Source of the DNA: Siphonodentalium dalli
Taxonomy: Eukaryota; Mollusca; Scaphopoda; Gadilida; Siphonodentaliidae
Direction: 5' to 3'
DNA length: 64,000 nucleotides
NCBI GenBank assembly: GCA_032622095.1
Contig: CP136066.1
Location: 182,628,716 to 182,692,715 of the forward strand
Part shown: positions 22,735 through 32,948 of the stretch, piece by piece
Layout of the letters: every line of letters begins with the position of its first letter
How positions within the stretch are numbered: the first letter of the stretch is position 1
Notes under the pieces: generated by a model
What the model saw: the letters and a program-made list of their open reading frames with translations, nothing else
Databases searched by the model: none
What the model was told of the DNA's origin: nothing
Translations under genes and position numbers: made by a program

Positions 22735-23256
22735 ATGGCGGTGGAACAAGGGTCGACCAGTTGTCAGAACCTACCCCCATACTCGGACATTGAGGACGAA
22801 AATACCTCGACATCCGATGATGACGATATGACACCCAATTCAGATGCACGACCATCCACCAGCAGGCGGCCGCATGAAAGCTACCTCGACATGATGCCGC
22901 GCATGCAGTCACCCACATCCTACAACCAGCCATGGGTACAGCCTTACAACGAGCATAGACGATATTACGCAATGCAGTCACCTCCCCCGCCTTACAGCCC
23001 GCCCAGAGAAACTGAAGATGCACTCATCGACATCGATCCCGATTGGTACTACTTCACGGACGAACACCGACAGCCGATCCAGACTCGCCAGCGAACCTAC
23101 GCTAGAGCACGACAGCAGCCGTACCAACGACACCGACGGACATACGAACAACGGAGGCCTCTCATTCACCGATGCCGCTGTTGCGAACTACTCCGACGAA
23201 TCATCAACCTGCTACGCAGCGACGGATTGGACTTGCGATTTCAGGATCAACTTTAA
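22735..23256 (+). CDS. Element accessory ORF with PPPY motif, unknown
   Basis: 173 residues from an ATG in a strong context (GACCATGG). A good splice acceptor (TTGAGTATTACAG, AG at 22726-22727) lies just upstream; it could join to the donor in the LTR leader at 15918. Residues 18-32 form an acidic/serine cluster. SPPPPYSPP at ~82-90 includes a PPPY motif of the kind that recruits NEDD4-family WW domains for budding in retroviral Gag proteins. Residues ~115-141 are arginine-rich, and the end has a cysteine cluster (HRCRCCELLRRI) with a leucine-rich helix ending LDLRFQDQL. I know no homologue. A second diverged copy of the C-terminus follows immediately. An RNA-binding or budding role is only inferred. 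Confidence 0.55.
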   Translation: MAVEQGSTSCQNLPPYSDIEDENTSTSDDDDMTPNSDARPSTSRRPHESYLDMMPRMQSPTSYNQPWVQPYNEHRRYYAMQSPPPPYSPPRETEDALIDIDPDWYYFTDEHRQPIQTRQRTYARARQQPYQRHRRTYEQRRPLIHRCRCCELLRRIINLLRSDGLDLRFQDQL

Positions 23257-23344
23257 AATCAAAAAAAGTCACAGCCAGTAGGTCGGAGTTGTCTGAGAGA
23301 CGCCCAGACGCCCCGATCTACACGGAGACGGCCGACATCGAACC

Positions 23345-23444
23345 AGCTATCCATCGCCGATGCCGCTATTGCGAAACACTTCGACGAATCATCGACCTGC
23401 TGCGCAGCGACGAATTGGACTTGCGATTTCAAGATCAACTTTAA
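23345..23444 (+). pseudogene. Duplicated C-terminus of the accessory ORF
   Basis: About 188 bp downstream of the first copy the C-terminal module recurs as HRRCRYCETLRRIIDLLRSD followed by ELDLRFQDQL and a stop. Because 188 is not a multiple of three it lies in a different frame and has no start of its own. The duplicated DNA includes the A-rich stretch after the stop, so the purine tract next to the 3' LTR is itself a duplicate. Alternatively splicing or frameshifting could swap the two C-termini. Confidence 0.6.
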
Positions 23445-23447
23445 ATC

Positions 23448-23465
23448 GAAAAAGTGAAGGAGTAA
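23448..23465 (+). other. Purine-rich tract (plus-strand primer)
   Basis: GAAAAAGTGAAGGAGTAA ends exactly at the 3' LTR. Purine-rich tracts at this position resist RNase H and prime plus-strand DNA synthesis. It contains two T residues, so it is an imperfect example. Confidence 0.6.
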
Positions 23466-24251
23466 TGTGCCAAGACAACCCCAGGGACATAACTTTCAAC
23501 CCGGGAAGAAGACAGGCAATCTCTAAGTCAGAGGGGCGCTCGATTACCACACATATCAGCGCCGCTGTTGACCACATCTAGATCGCAAATACTGGGCACC
23601 AAAACGAATTAGCGAGCGTCCATGAAATAATCAATCCCCGACACTTACATAGAGAAATGATTTGGGGAGTAAACAGAACGATCTTGAGGATTAGCGAGAC
23701 CAGATGTCTCGCCTAGAAAAGCTACCGAAACCTAACGCAGCGTGATGGATAAGGAGGAGAGTCTATAGGACCCATAGGGAGATGACGATCGCCCGATTAC
23801 CCTAGGTACACCTGGAACCGATGCGCCGTGAAGATGCACCGGGCCGTCATTAACGCCCTCTGTGTATTTAGTAAGAAGGAAGCCGACACCGATAGCCAGT
23901 TCTATCTGACCAGACAGCGAGTATCAAGAAGCCTCGGACGCGTAGAAGAGCAGTGTGGAGCAATGGACGAAAATACAAGGTAAACATTATGCTCTTGTAT
24001 TTCTAACAACGTCCCACTGATGCGCCGACGGAAGAAGAAGAGCAGACGACAGGAAGATAAACTCAACCGGAACTCAACCGAGTAGAAGACAAGCAGACAC
24101 ACCCAACCTATGAAGACGGAAGAAGACCCTAAACCAAGCAGACGACAGGAAGAGAAACCCAGATGCCGATGATTGAACATTGACTTTGCTGTAAATAAAT
24201 AATCAAACCGTTCTGATAGCCTTAAGAGTTATATGTACCCGTATTGGCACA
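23466..24251 (+). repeat. 3' LTR, 786 bp
   Basis: Same ends as the 5' LTR. By eye the copies differ by an 8-bp deletion near the start (after GCTCGATT), a 3-bp deletion (GAACATTATTG versus GAACATTG) and two substitutions (CATAGGGAAA/CATAGAGAAA and TTAAGCGTT/TTAAGAGTT). Confidence 0.95.
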
Positions 24252-24255
24252 CGTT

Positions 24256-26212
24256 GGGCGCTTACTAACTATGTTACCGTTTGAGTCACACCCGTGTGCC
24301 TTTCTGTATATAGTCAGCCTCTATATCTGAAACAATTTATACATAACCTAATTATAAGGTCAATGTGTATAAATTACTGGATTCTCAAATATACTGAAAA
24401 TATTTTCGTGAGTCCAGTGATTTATTTATCTTGGCCTGCCTGTGTAATATGTTAAAGTTATATAATTGTCCTGTCCCAGTATCATGCTGAGCTAGAGGCA
24501 AGCCCACTCCCACCGCCATGGTACCCAGAACACAAATTAAGGTACCAACCGATATATAGCTATAGAAATTGTTGTATGTACAACTATACTTCCCTAACAT
24601 GGTAAAGTTTGTATTTTGGATCTACCCCCTTCCCAAAATATATCTTGTATTAATTGCCCATCATCATCATGATAAAATAGGAATGCTAATCGCCCTCATG
24701 AGAAAATATATCTCTTCAAGTAATTTATGTCGACCTATATATGGACCAAATATACAAACACCACCCTATACAATAACATATCACCATTTGATGTAATTCT
24801 CTATATTTATTTCCATTTTGTATTTTGGTCCTATACTCAATATCGACTAAGCTCATTACTTGTGCCGATTGCCTGTTGTTCCCATGATAAAATATCCATT
24901 TTTGACTACGAGCTACATGTAATTTTTCATTAAGCTGTGCATTCAATCATATAAATCCTATGGACTTCGCCGTTGCGGCGACCGTTACCTGTATTCAGAA
25001 ATATTCCATGATTTGCTGCGCGAATACACCGGCGAACTGTAATAATTCCAGTCTTTTGTCTTTTAACGAACCCAGTATGCTCTCATGCACCTCTCAGGTT
25101 ATCTAATTAATTATTCTAGGATGCAGTCGCACTTATCATGACAGAAGACATAAGAGTTACCAGTGGTACCCCTATGTACCCTTATCTGACACCTTGCATA
25201 TACAAGATAAATATATGTAAATTATTTCAAGATTGAAGTAAAATATCTCCAGAAATTCACCATATAGTACAGAAAATACGCCTCGTACAAAAACTCCTTC
25301 AAACATCGTTATTTTGCACATATGGTTGACTGTACAGCCATAAGTTATCATCGACGACAACCTGTCCAATGAATTGAACAACAAAACGACCGAATCAACT
25401 CTCGTGCTGCACGTATTATATGCTTAACGCGCGCGGAGAAGTAGGTAGGGTACAACTTACAATTGACCGTCTCGACACGATGGTCAAGCCTACATCCGTT
25501 TCAGTTACAGTTTACAAAGTAAATGTCGATATATTATAGATACAATAATGTATCAATATTATAAAGGTTCTGTATATACTTGACGCGCGTCAATCCACTT
25601 TCAAAAGGATTTTCATCAGCATTAAAATTTCAACACATCAATAGCTCCACCACAACACCTTTATTCACAAACCCATACATATTACAGTGAAACAATTTAG
25701 TCGGATCAGTTATAATTCAGATTAAAAACCTAAATAAATCTCACTTAACAAATAAATAATGAACAGTCATCATATTTTTTCCAGATGATTTCAGTTTGGG
25801 TTACTTTATCGGAATATTATAAGAAATATATGCTTTTCGTTTATAAATAATCTATAACAGTACAACATTACGACACATAATTATCAAACTGATCATGTTT
25901 TGTAAATGTGTTTGCATTAGATGAATTTCTAGTTTGAAATAATAATAATAGATGACATGAAATAAGTGTTTCTCTTATATTATATTTATGAAAACTCGAG
26001 TTTCATTAATATTTACCAGAGTAAATTCTTAATGAAATATATTTTAAGATGTTTTTTTCTCGCGGCTATACGTAATACCGTCAGATAGAAATATGTAATC
26101 CAATTAACGTCCCGGAATTCAAACAAACCATATCGTGGTAGTGATATTAAGAACTCAGTGTTTAAAAATAAACTTTGTGTAATATCATGCGGGTGGGGGC
26201 GATCGATCTAGA
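24256..26212. other. No gene recognised
   Basis: The first ~50 bases are the continuation of the LINE ORF1 relic cut by the LTR element. The rest is AT-rich with short overlapping open frames on both strands and no recognisable motif. Confidence 0.5.
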
Positions 26213-26411
26213 TGTACTATGGTACGGATTCGTGGCTAGTTGTTTGTGTTCATAGTCATATACGGACACACACTGGTACAGGGTGCGGGTGCATGCTGGT
26301 GTATACCATATTTAACATGATTAAATTTGACCCCAGCATGCATCTGTATCCTATATACCAGTGTGGCCCGTTTATGACTGTGAACAAAAACAACCAGTCG
26401 TGCATGAGTAC
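26213..26411. repeat. Imperfect ~95-bp inverted repeat
   Basis: The left arm, about 26213-26300, includes CTAGTTGTTTGTGTTCATAG and GCATGCTGG. It pairs with the right arm, about 26330-26411, whose reverse complement reads CTGGTTGTTTTTGTTCACAG ... GCATGCTGG, across a short AT-rich loop. Similar open frames on both strands result from this palindromy. Probably a foldback MITE, ends uncertain. Confidence 0.75.
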
Positions 26412-26545
26412 ACTGCAAAAACAAACGTTCGTTTATGAACGCTAAAATTGCAACAGATATTGAACGCGTTCATGTATTCAATCTTAAACAGTTGTGTTCA
26501 AATATGTTAACACTAGCGTCCAAGATGTTAACGCCAGTGATCAAC

Positions 26546-28859
26546 TTAGGATAGGATAGGATAGGATAATTTTATTTACAATATACACACATGGAAAGTA
26601 CAATTACAAATAAATATAATATTGATAGACTATACATGTATATTGCTAGGGGTGATATAGTCATGACTGACTGTCTTCCTATCACCCCTGGGTGTGGTGA
26701 CAGATTATATGATGAAGATGGCCGAATTAATTTGATTGTTTTTAGGTTACGTTTATCGTGTGCAGACTGGTTTTTTGTATATATAGGCGTTGTTAGGGCG
26801 ATGGTACGAAAAGTGGTTCATATGTATGGGCACCTACTTGGTCGATATACTGAATGAATACTATGAATATTCATGTGTGAGTGGAACCGAGTAGGAATAA
26901 TGTGAGTGAGGTTTTGGGAATGTTTTTTGTTTTTGTTATCAGAAAATTATATATCGTTTGTGCAATCAGGGCATCTTCGGTTTTTGCATCGCACGCTAGC
27001 TGGATAGGTATTAATAATATCCGTTTTCAAACGTTTTCGGAACACATGTCTTGATTGTTTAGAGGTATATTTACTTTCAAGGGAATTCCACATAAAGGGG
27101 AATGAATGGTATGGGAGCACTTTAGAAAAAGAGATGGTCCTGAATTTTTTTTGTACTATAGGATTAAGTTGTCGTCTATTTGGTTCCGCTCTCTTGTCAT
27201 ACATACCAGAAAAAGACACTGGTAAGCGATCGTAGTACCAATCATGCATGAAAATGGATGCATGTAATTTATGTAAATCATTTATTTTTAAAATGTTTTC
27301 TTGTTTGAAAAGAGGATCGGTGTGACTTCTATATTTTTTGTTACATATAATTCTCATGGCTCGTTTTTGTAATAAATATAGTTTCTTCACTGCTGGCACA
27401 TGTCCCCATATTTGGATGCCATAAACTAAGTGGCTTTGAATTAGGGCGAAGTATAATGTTTTGAGAGCCTTGCTCGGGAGAAAATGTTTAACTTTATTAA
27501 TGCAATAAATTGCATGTGCCATTTTTGAGCATACAATAGAAATGTGTTTATTAAAGGTCAGGTTTTCATCTATATGGATACCTAAAAATTTGGCAGACGA
27601 TTCGCTCCGCATGTTCCCTATCCGTAGAAGTTCGGCTCCATTGAGATATATTTTAATTGTATTCCATTTTTTGTCATTGTTTTGTGGATGCAAGAGCATA
27701 TAATTGCTTTTGTTAGCATTGATGGCTAGTTTGTTGCAGCAACACCAGTCAGATAGATTTCTTAATTCGTTATTGACATAACTTTGGATTAACGCTTCAT
27801 TTTGTCCACTGGCCATAAGGGTTGTATCGTCGGCATATGATAAGAGATCCATAGTAGTTGCATTTGACATATCGTTCACGTAGAGGAGAAAAATTATGGG
27901 CCCGAGTAAGGAGCCCTGAGGAACACCACATGATGTTTTTAGGAGATTTGACTTGCTTCCATTGAATTCTACGTATTGTCGTCTCTCATTGAGATAGCTT
28001 CGAAACCAGTTGTTTGCCATGCCTCTAATTCCATAATGTTCAAGTTTTGTAAGTAAGATTTCGTGGTTTATTGTGTCAAAAGCTTTGGACAGATCAAGAA
28101 AAAGGGCTACGGTGGAATCTTTCGTGGGCTTGTCGTTATTTTTTACAACATGATCCAGTAGATGAATGATGGGATGAAAAGTTGAATGGTTTGGGCGAAA
28201 TCCGTACTGATGTTTAAATAAGATGTCCGATTCATTAAGAAAATCAACTAAACGTTTTTGCATGAGTTTTTCGAGTAGTTTAGAAAATGCGGGAAGAATG
28301 CTTATTGGACGATAATTGTTTATGTCCCCCTTGTCACTATTTTTCGGTATTGGTACAACTTTAGCTATTTTCATTTTGTTGGGAACATGACCTTGTTTGA
28401 ACGACAAGTTGAATATATGCTTTAATGCTGGTGCTACAGAAAATATGGTTTCCTTCATCAGTTTTGTAGATATTCCATTAAAGTCACTGCTGGTTTTTCC
28501 ATTCATTGAGTAGCAAGTTAAAATAACCTCTTGGATTGTGGTGGGCGTAACATTTAGCTCGTTGCTTTGTCTATTCGTTAAATAATCGAGGAAGTTTACA
28601 TCTGTGTGATTTTCAATAAGTTCTGTGGTTTTTTGACCTATATTGGAAAAATAGTCATTAAATTTTTCAGCGATAGTGTCAGGATTTGTAAATTGTATGT
28701 TGTTATCATGTAGAACATTCGGGTAGCCACCCGTATTTTTGTCTCGTTTTATTGCACATTTGAGGGTCTTCCATGTTTCTTTTAAACTATACTTATTTTT
28801 TTCTAATATCTCACAGTAATACATGCTTCTACTTTTCCGGATAAGTTTGTTATAACACT
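26546..28859 (-). mobile_element. 5'-truncated LINE, ~2.3 kb
   Basis: Bounded by the 10-bp duplication. The 3' end, at the low coordinate, finishes with AAATAAAATTATCC and tandem TATCC units, a repeated-motif tail in place of poly(A). The copy begins just upstream of the RT region, so ORF1 and the endonuclease were lost at insertion (5' truncation). The RT frame is uninterrupted, hence recent. Confidence 0.9.
26947..28824 (-). CDS. LINE ORF2: reverse transcriptase part
   Basis: An uninterrupted 625-codon frame from an ATG at 28824, with no stop or shift. It is the RT and C-terminal part of a non-LTR retrotransposon ORF2. Motifs: [12 protein letters not shown] (~151-161), [20 protein letters not shown] (~169-188), palm motif [15 protein letters not shown] (~241-254), motif [15 protein letters not shown] (~299-312), catalytic SYADDTTLM (~329-337). 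Then [15 protein letters not shown] and the thumb block [20 protein letters not shown]. The C-terminus ends [14 protein letters not shown]. The enzyme copies the element RNA from a nicked genomic site. The APE-type endonuclease that should precede it is absent because the copy is truncated, so the ATG is merely the first one inside. It looks CR1/Rex1-like, but I cannot place the clade by eye. Confidence 0.93.
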   Translation of the reverse strand: MYYCEILEKNKYSLKETWKTLKCAIKRDKNTGGYPNVLHDNNIQFTNPDTIAEKFNDYFSNIGQKTTELIENHTDVNFLDYLTNRQSNELNVTPTTIQEVILTCYSMNGKTSSDFNGISTKLMKETIFSVAPALKHIFNLSFKQGHVPNKMKIAKVVPIPKNSDKGDINNYRPISILPAFSKLLEKLMQKRLVDFLNESDILFKHQYGFRPNHSTFHPIIHLLDHVVKNNDKPTKDSTVALFLDLSKAFDTINHEILLTKLEHYGIRGMANNWFRSYLNERRQYVEFNGSKSNLLKTSCGVPQGSLLGPIIFLLYVNDMSNATTMDLLSYADDTTLMASGQNEALIQSYVNNELRNLSDWCCCNKLAINANKSNYMLLHPQNNDKKWNTIKIYLNGAELLRIGNMRSESSAKFLGIHIDENLTFNKHISIVCSKMAHAIYCINKVKHFLPSKALKTLYFALIQSHLVYGIQIWGHVPAVKKLYLLQKRAMRIICNKKYRSHTDPLFKQENILKINDLHKLHASIFMHDWYYDRLPVSFSGMYDKRAEPNRRQLNPIVQKKFRTISFSKVLPYHSFPFMWNSLESKYTSKQSRHVFRKRLKTDIINTYPASVRCKNRRCPDCTNDI

Positions 28860-29045
28860 AGTGATCAACAAACCAGTGTTCAATAATGTTAACACTATAG
28901 TGTTCAGCGTTTGAACGCATAATTGTGTTCAGAACACATGCAACATATATTAGACGCTAAATTAGCGTTCAAATGGGCAATATTGAACACTAGTGTTAAG
29001 ATTTTGCTAATAATTGTGAACACTGACGTTAGCAGGAGGTAAATA

Positions 29046-29898
29046 TTTATGTTCAACGCTGCCATGGATTATATTTCATTACCTTAAATGTACCCCAAGT
29101 ACTATAACCGATACCCTTGTCATGAAATTTTGCGAAGACGCTGTGCAAATGCATTCTCTTATAAACATGTATGCGAGTTCCCCATAGGGAGCCTTGACAA
29201 CGCATTGGTCTAAAAATATTTACCTTCACCTTGTATGCCTAATCCAGTGCATTCTCTTATATATGCGGGGCTTCCTGTGGTACTTTGTGTACATGTACAA
29301 CGAAGGTACAGACTGCATACTGCGTAAACATTCGATAATTGAGGTGTGCATTCAAATTTGAATGGTTCAAGGATAATTTCCGCATGTATGTACATGCGAT
29401 GCAAGCGAAAATCTGATGAATCATTTGTAACTTTCTAGGCTTGTAATTTGTTAGAAGGTTGGCCTAATTTCTAACTGTGGTAACGTGGGAGTCAACTCAG
29501 GGAAGTGGCAGCGAGGTGTTAAAATGATGAGGTGTTTGATGATAACAAGATGGTAACAATATGGTCAATATCACCGTAAATGTACATGTATGTTGGTATG
29601 TGCATGGTGGGACAGCGGATTCCAAAAGGCTTCCGCATATGTACTGTAACCGTAACAGTGCTCATCCGAATCGACCCCCCCCCCCCGTGATTATTAACTC
29701 GCGCTACTTCATGTTATTATATGATAAATAAGTATAATTATCATGTAATACAATATTCTATGTCAGCCATGGACACCGAGTTATCGGCAGTCGACGGCTC
29801 CATCGCTGATGGGAACGTTGATGATGTCACCTTTGCGGAGCAGCCCTCATCTATGCCCAATGAAAAGTACATGTAACTTAAGGCGACGCGGATCTATC
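29046..29898. other. Non-coding, with two copies of a MITE core motif
   Basis: GCATTCTCTTATA...TATGCGAG at about 29150 and GCATTCTCTTATATATGCGG at about 29250 match the core of the piggyBac-like MITEs at 6.83 and 48.1 kb in reverse orientation. No TTAA-CCC ends are visible, so this may be a decayed relative. No gene is seen. Confidence 0.5.
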
Positions 29899-32030
29899 AG
29901 CATAAGAGAAGCATCTAACCCACGACACTTTTGGAGAATAATACATTACCTACTAAACAAGAAACGAGCAAAAAACACCCCCCACTATACAGTACTTCCG
30001 GCACTATAACTGCCAACAATAAGACATATGCAATTGACGATGTCGACAAAGCAAAAATTCTAAACCAAAGCTTTATTGCTAATTCTACCATTAATGATGC
30101 CAATCATAACTTGCCTCATTTTCCGAAGCGCACCGCAAACACCATGCCAGATTTGGTTTTCACAGAATCAGAGGTTGAATCAGCCATCAAATCTTTTAAA
30201 CTTAACAAAGCCCATGGCCATGATGGAATTAGTGTTAGAATGCTCAGGGAAACAGCAAAATCAATAGCTCAACCACTCGTCCTTCTATTCAGGAAATCTA
30301 TCAACTCTGAGAAATTCCCAGAGTCCTGGAAAGCAGCAAACGTGATCCCGATTTTCAAAAAAGATGATCCAGCGGAAGCCAAAAATTACCGACCAATTTC
30401 CCTTCTACCATGTGTGGCTAAAGTTTTTGAGAAAGTGGTTTTGAAACAGATTAGTAAATTTTTCATTGAAAATGAACTTTTATACTTCCATCAGTCAGGA
30501 TTTCTCACAGGTCATAGTAGAACATACCAACTATTAGACCTATATCACAACCTGTGCCAATCCCTTGACACAGGACTACTTACATGTTCTATATTCTGTG
30601 ATATTTCCAAAGCCTTTGAGAGGGTTTGGCACAGGGGACTGATACACAAATTAAATGCTTATGGATTAGAAGGAAATATTTTAAATTGGATAGAAAACTA
30701 CCTAGAAAATCGGACGCAGAGGGTCCTAATCAATGACACATTTTCAAAATACGAGGTCATCCCAGCTGGAGTTCCACAAGGGTCAATCCTGGGGCCATTT
30801 TTGTTCTTAGTCTATATAAATGATTTAGCCGACGGTATTGAATCAATAACGAGAATGTATGCCGACGATACTTGCCTCACGAACAGTCACTTTGATCTTA
30901 ATATACTTGAACATACTATGAACAGCGATTTAGACAAAATTACAGCGTGGTCCCAAAACTGGTTGGTCAGTTTCAACCCAACTAAAACAGTTGGCATGTC
31001 CTTTTCATTAGTTGCGCCCTCAACAGTGAAACCAAACCTCAATTTCGTAGGAAATTCAATCAACTTCGTGGACAAGCATATACACTTAGGTCTGGAACTC
31101 CAATCAAATCTCAAATGGAACGCACACATTGAAGGGTCTGTCAAAAGAATTGCCTCACGTCTGTCTCAACTCCGGCGGATTAAATATCAACTCAACCGGA
31201 AAACCATTGAAATTATTTACAAAACATATATTTTACCCTTATTTGATTATTCAGACGCCGTCTGGGACAATGCCTCAAATTATATGTTAGAGAAGCTTGA
31301 CTGGCTTCATGTCGACGCTGGACGGATAGTCAGTGGTATTACCCGTTCTGCTTCGGACAACACGGTATTACAGGAGGTCGGATGGCCATCGCTCAATAAA
31401 CGACGTCAACTACATAAACTGCAGGCACTCTATAAAATAATCAATAATCTAGCCCCCTCTTATCTAGCCAATACACTTCCCCCCAGATCACACGAGGTTG
31501 CAGATTATAATTGGAGACGCCCCGGTAAATTTTACTCATACTATTGCAATACTGAACACTTCAAACAGTCCTTTTTTCCAGCGATGGTGTTAGAATGGAA
31601 TAAGCTTCCCAAAGTAATCACCGATGCTGATCAATCTTCTACCTTTAAAACCAACTTGTATCATATAGATCCCACAATCAGCCCCCCTCTACATTTATAT
31701 GCTGGACGCAGGAAATACAACATTTTTCATTGTCGCATACGTAATTTTTGCAGTGAACTCCGATGTGATATGTTCAATAATTATATCGCTGACAGCCCCG
31801 CATGCTCATGTGGAAATAGATCTGAAGACGCATATCACTATTTCTTCATGTGCCCATTGTACCAACGTGAGCGCTCAGTTCTCTTTGAGAAACTAGACCG
31901 CGTAAATCTCAAAGTAAGCCATATTTCAGAACTCATGTGTGGATTACCTTATCTCTCGTCCCAACAAAATATGAAACTATTTTCCATCACACAGCAATAT
32001 ATTGCAGCGACTAAGCGTTTTGACCCCTAA
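29899..32030 (+). pseudogene. LINE ORF2: linker, RT and C-terminal domain
   Basis: The visible protein starts in one frame with REASNPRHFWRIIHYLLNKK (about 29905-29964), the linker before RT. It switches frame near 29965-29985 and then runs open to 32030 (~690 codons). Motifs: KNYRPISLLP, motif A FCDISKAFERVWH (~222-234 of the long frame), motif B AGVPQGSILGPFLFLVYIND (~279-298), catalytic MYADDT (~309-314). The C-terminal zinc-like block CSCGNRSEDAYHYFFMCPLY is followed by the element's own stop. No endonuclease is present, so this is 5'-truncated with one frameshift. The long frame has no ATG at its start. The protein would copy its RNA by target-primed reverse transcription. It belongs to the same family as the minus-strand relic at 33.7-36.3 kb. 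Confidence 0.88.
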
Positions 32031-32520
32031 TGATTATATTTATCTTATTTGCGAATCTATACTTGCTTCCGGAATTTCAACTTTTACCTCACAAGTGGAC
32101 AAACCTCCCATTCAAACATCTCATTCTGATTTATCATCTGTATTGCCTTCCAGAGCACAACAATAACAAAATAGAGAACGAATCAAGTGTACCATTATAT
32201 TTTACAACCAACACAAAAGTGCTTAGAATAGATAATATATTGGCACTTGTCAATCATTCCAACATTAATAAAATAGTGACATTCTTCAAATACAAATTTT
32301 CTCACAGATAAGAAGCAATCTCATGTTGGATCATCTCTGGAAGGCGCTACACATTATATCTCCCATAACTTCTCACCATGTAAATAAGTTTGTACCGTCA
32401 TCTTGATCACATGTGTGTTAAAATATTGTATTAGGAGAGGGGCTTCATAAGTTGCAAAAACTTGTGCCCCAATCCCTTTTGTATATTTTGCAAATAAAAT
32501 ATGTTTCAAGTCAAGTCAAT
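32031..32520 (+). mobile_element. 3' UTR and tail of the plus-strand LINE
   Basis: After the stop, about 400 bp of AT-rich UTR lead to GGAGAGGGGCTTCATAAGTT, then AACTTGTGCCCCAATCCC. This forms a stem (GGGGC/GCCCC plus AAGTT/AACTT, 32439-32470), and the copy ends with AATAAAATATGTTTCAAGTC and a short CAAGT repeat. Similar stem and tail appear at 15.0 kb and 33.7-33.8 kb. Confidence 0.75.
32439..32470 (+). repeat. Conserved LINE 3'-tail stem-loop
   Basis: GGGGC-N5-AAGTT-N5-AACTT-N2-GCCCC. Three insertions in the window share it. By analogy with other LINEs, a conserved 3' hairpin is probably the RNA feature its RT recognises. Confidence 0.65.
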
Positions 32521-32612
32521 CTATCAGTGTATCAATGTATTTTTTAACACGAAATGATCAAATTCGCTCAGGCGTCACACAAGTTCATAAAATCCTTCAA
32601 GACAGCCAGGTG

Positions 32613-32700
32613 CGGCCAATGGTTTGTGATATATGCGGCAAGAATTATTCAACAAGGTCAAATTTGACTTTATATGAACCAAAAGAAAAAAACCGCACTC
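32613..32700 (+). pseudogene. C2H2 zinc-finger remnant 1
   Basis: The frame reads RPMVCDICGKNYSTRSNLTL, the start of a Kruppel-type finger: linker-like R-P, then C-X2-C and the F/Y and L positions. The first zinc histidine is replaced by tyrosine and the following text is scrambled, so it cannot bind zinc. It lies just after the LINE end and 250 bp before a second such remnant. Confidence 0.55.
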
Positions 32701-32948
32701 ACAGAACCGCATGTGAGAAAACATTCATTCGTAAATTCCAATTAGTCGACCATGTTGTTATATATCGGGACATCTCCATCTTCTACTACACTAACTCATT
32801 AATATTCATGAATCGTTTGCATGCTGCACTAACACGTGCTCCAGCTTCTCTGCTATAAAAGCAGTCGCGCGCGCCTAGGGAACATGGTATAATAAATTAT
32901 AGAAACGTATACACTCGTTAGTCCTCAGTTATAGAGAGACAAAACATA

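Larger units (their letters stand above)
15397..24251 (+). mobile_element. Ty3/Gypsy LTR retrotransposon, 8855 bp
   Basis: A complete element: 5' LTR, primer-binding region, gag, protease, RT-RNaseH-integrase, two further ORFs, purine-rich tract, 3' LTR. Domain order PR-RT-RH-INT identifies the Ty3/Gypsy (Metaviridae) type. The LTRs differ by two substitutions and two small indels (8 and 3 bp), so the insertion is young. Even so, pol is broken at three places (about 17790, 17890 in an A-run, and 20560). Either it died just after insertion or some breaks are base-calling errors. The 3' third beyond integrase (21609-23465) is unusually long and carries two unrecognised ORFs. Clade placement needs an RT tree. 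Confidence 0.95.
15393..24255. repeat. CGTT target-site duplication of the LTR element
   Basis: The four bases CGTT lie immediately outside both LTR ends (15393-15396 and 24252-24255). This is the direct-repeat footprint expected from retroelement integrase and fixes the element's exact limits. Confidence 0.85.
26536..28869. repeat. 10-bp target duplication of the minus-strand LINE
   Basis: AGTGATCAAC occurs at 26536-26545 and again at 28860-28869, exactly bracketing the LINE. Duplications of this length are typical of target-primed reverse transcription. Confidence 0.9.
26420..29045. repeat. GTTAACACTAGTGTT-rich palindromic zone split by a LINE
   Basis: On both sides of the LINE (26420-26545 and 28860-29045) the DNA is a dense mixture of short self-complementary blocks: GTTAACACTA, AACACTAGTGTT, GTTCAA/TTGAAC and GAACGC/GCGTTC. 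Joined across the insertion they form one ~310-bp tract of overlapping inverted repeats. Confidence 0.6.

Noticed and set aside
21976-23256. Calling the two 3' ORFs an env gene
   Set aside because: No signal peptide, ectodomain cysteine pattern or fusion segment; the second ORF is soluble and proline/arginine-rich.
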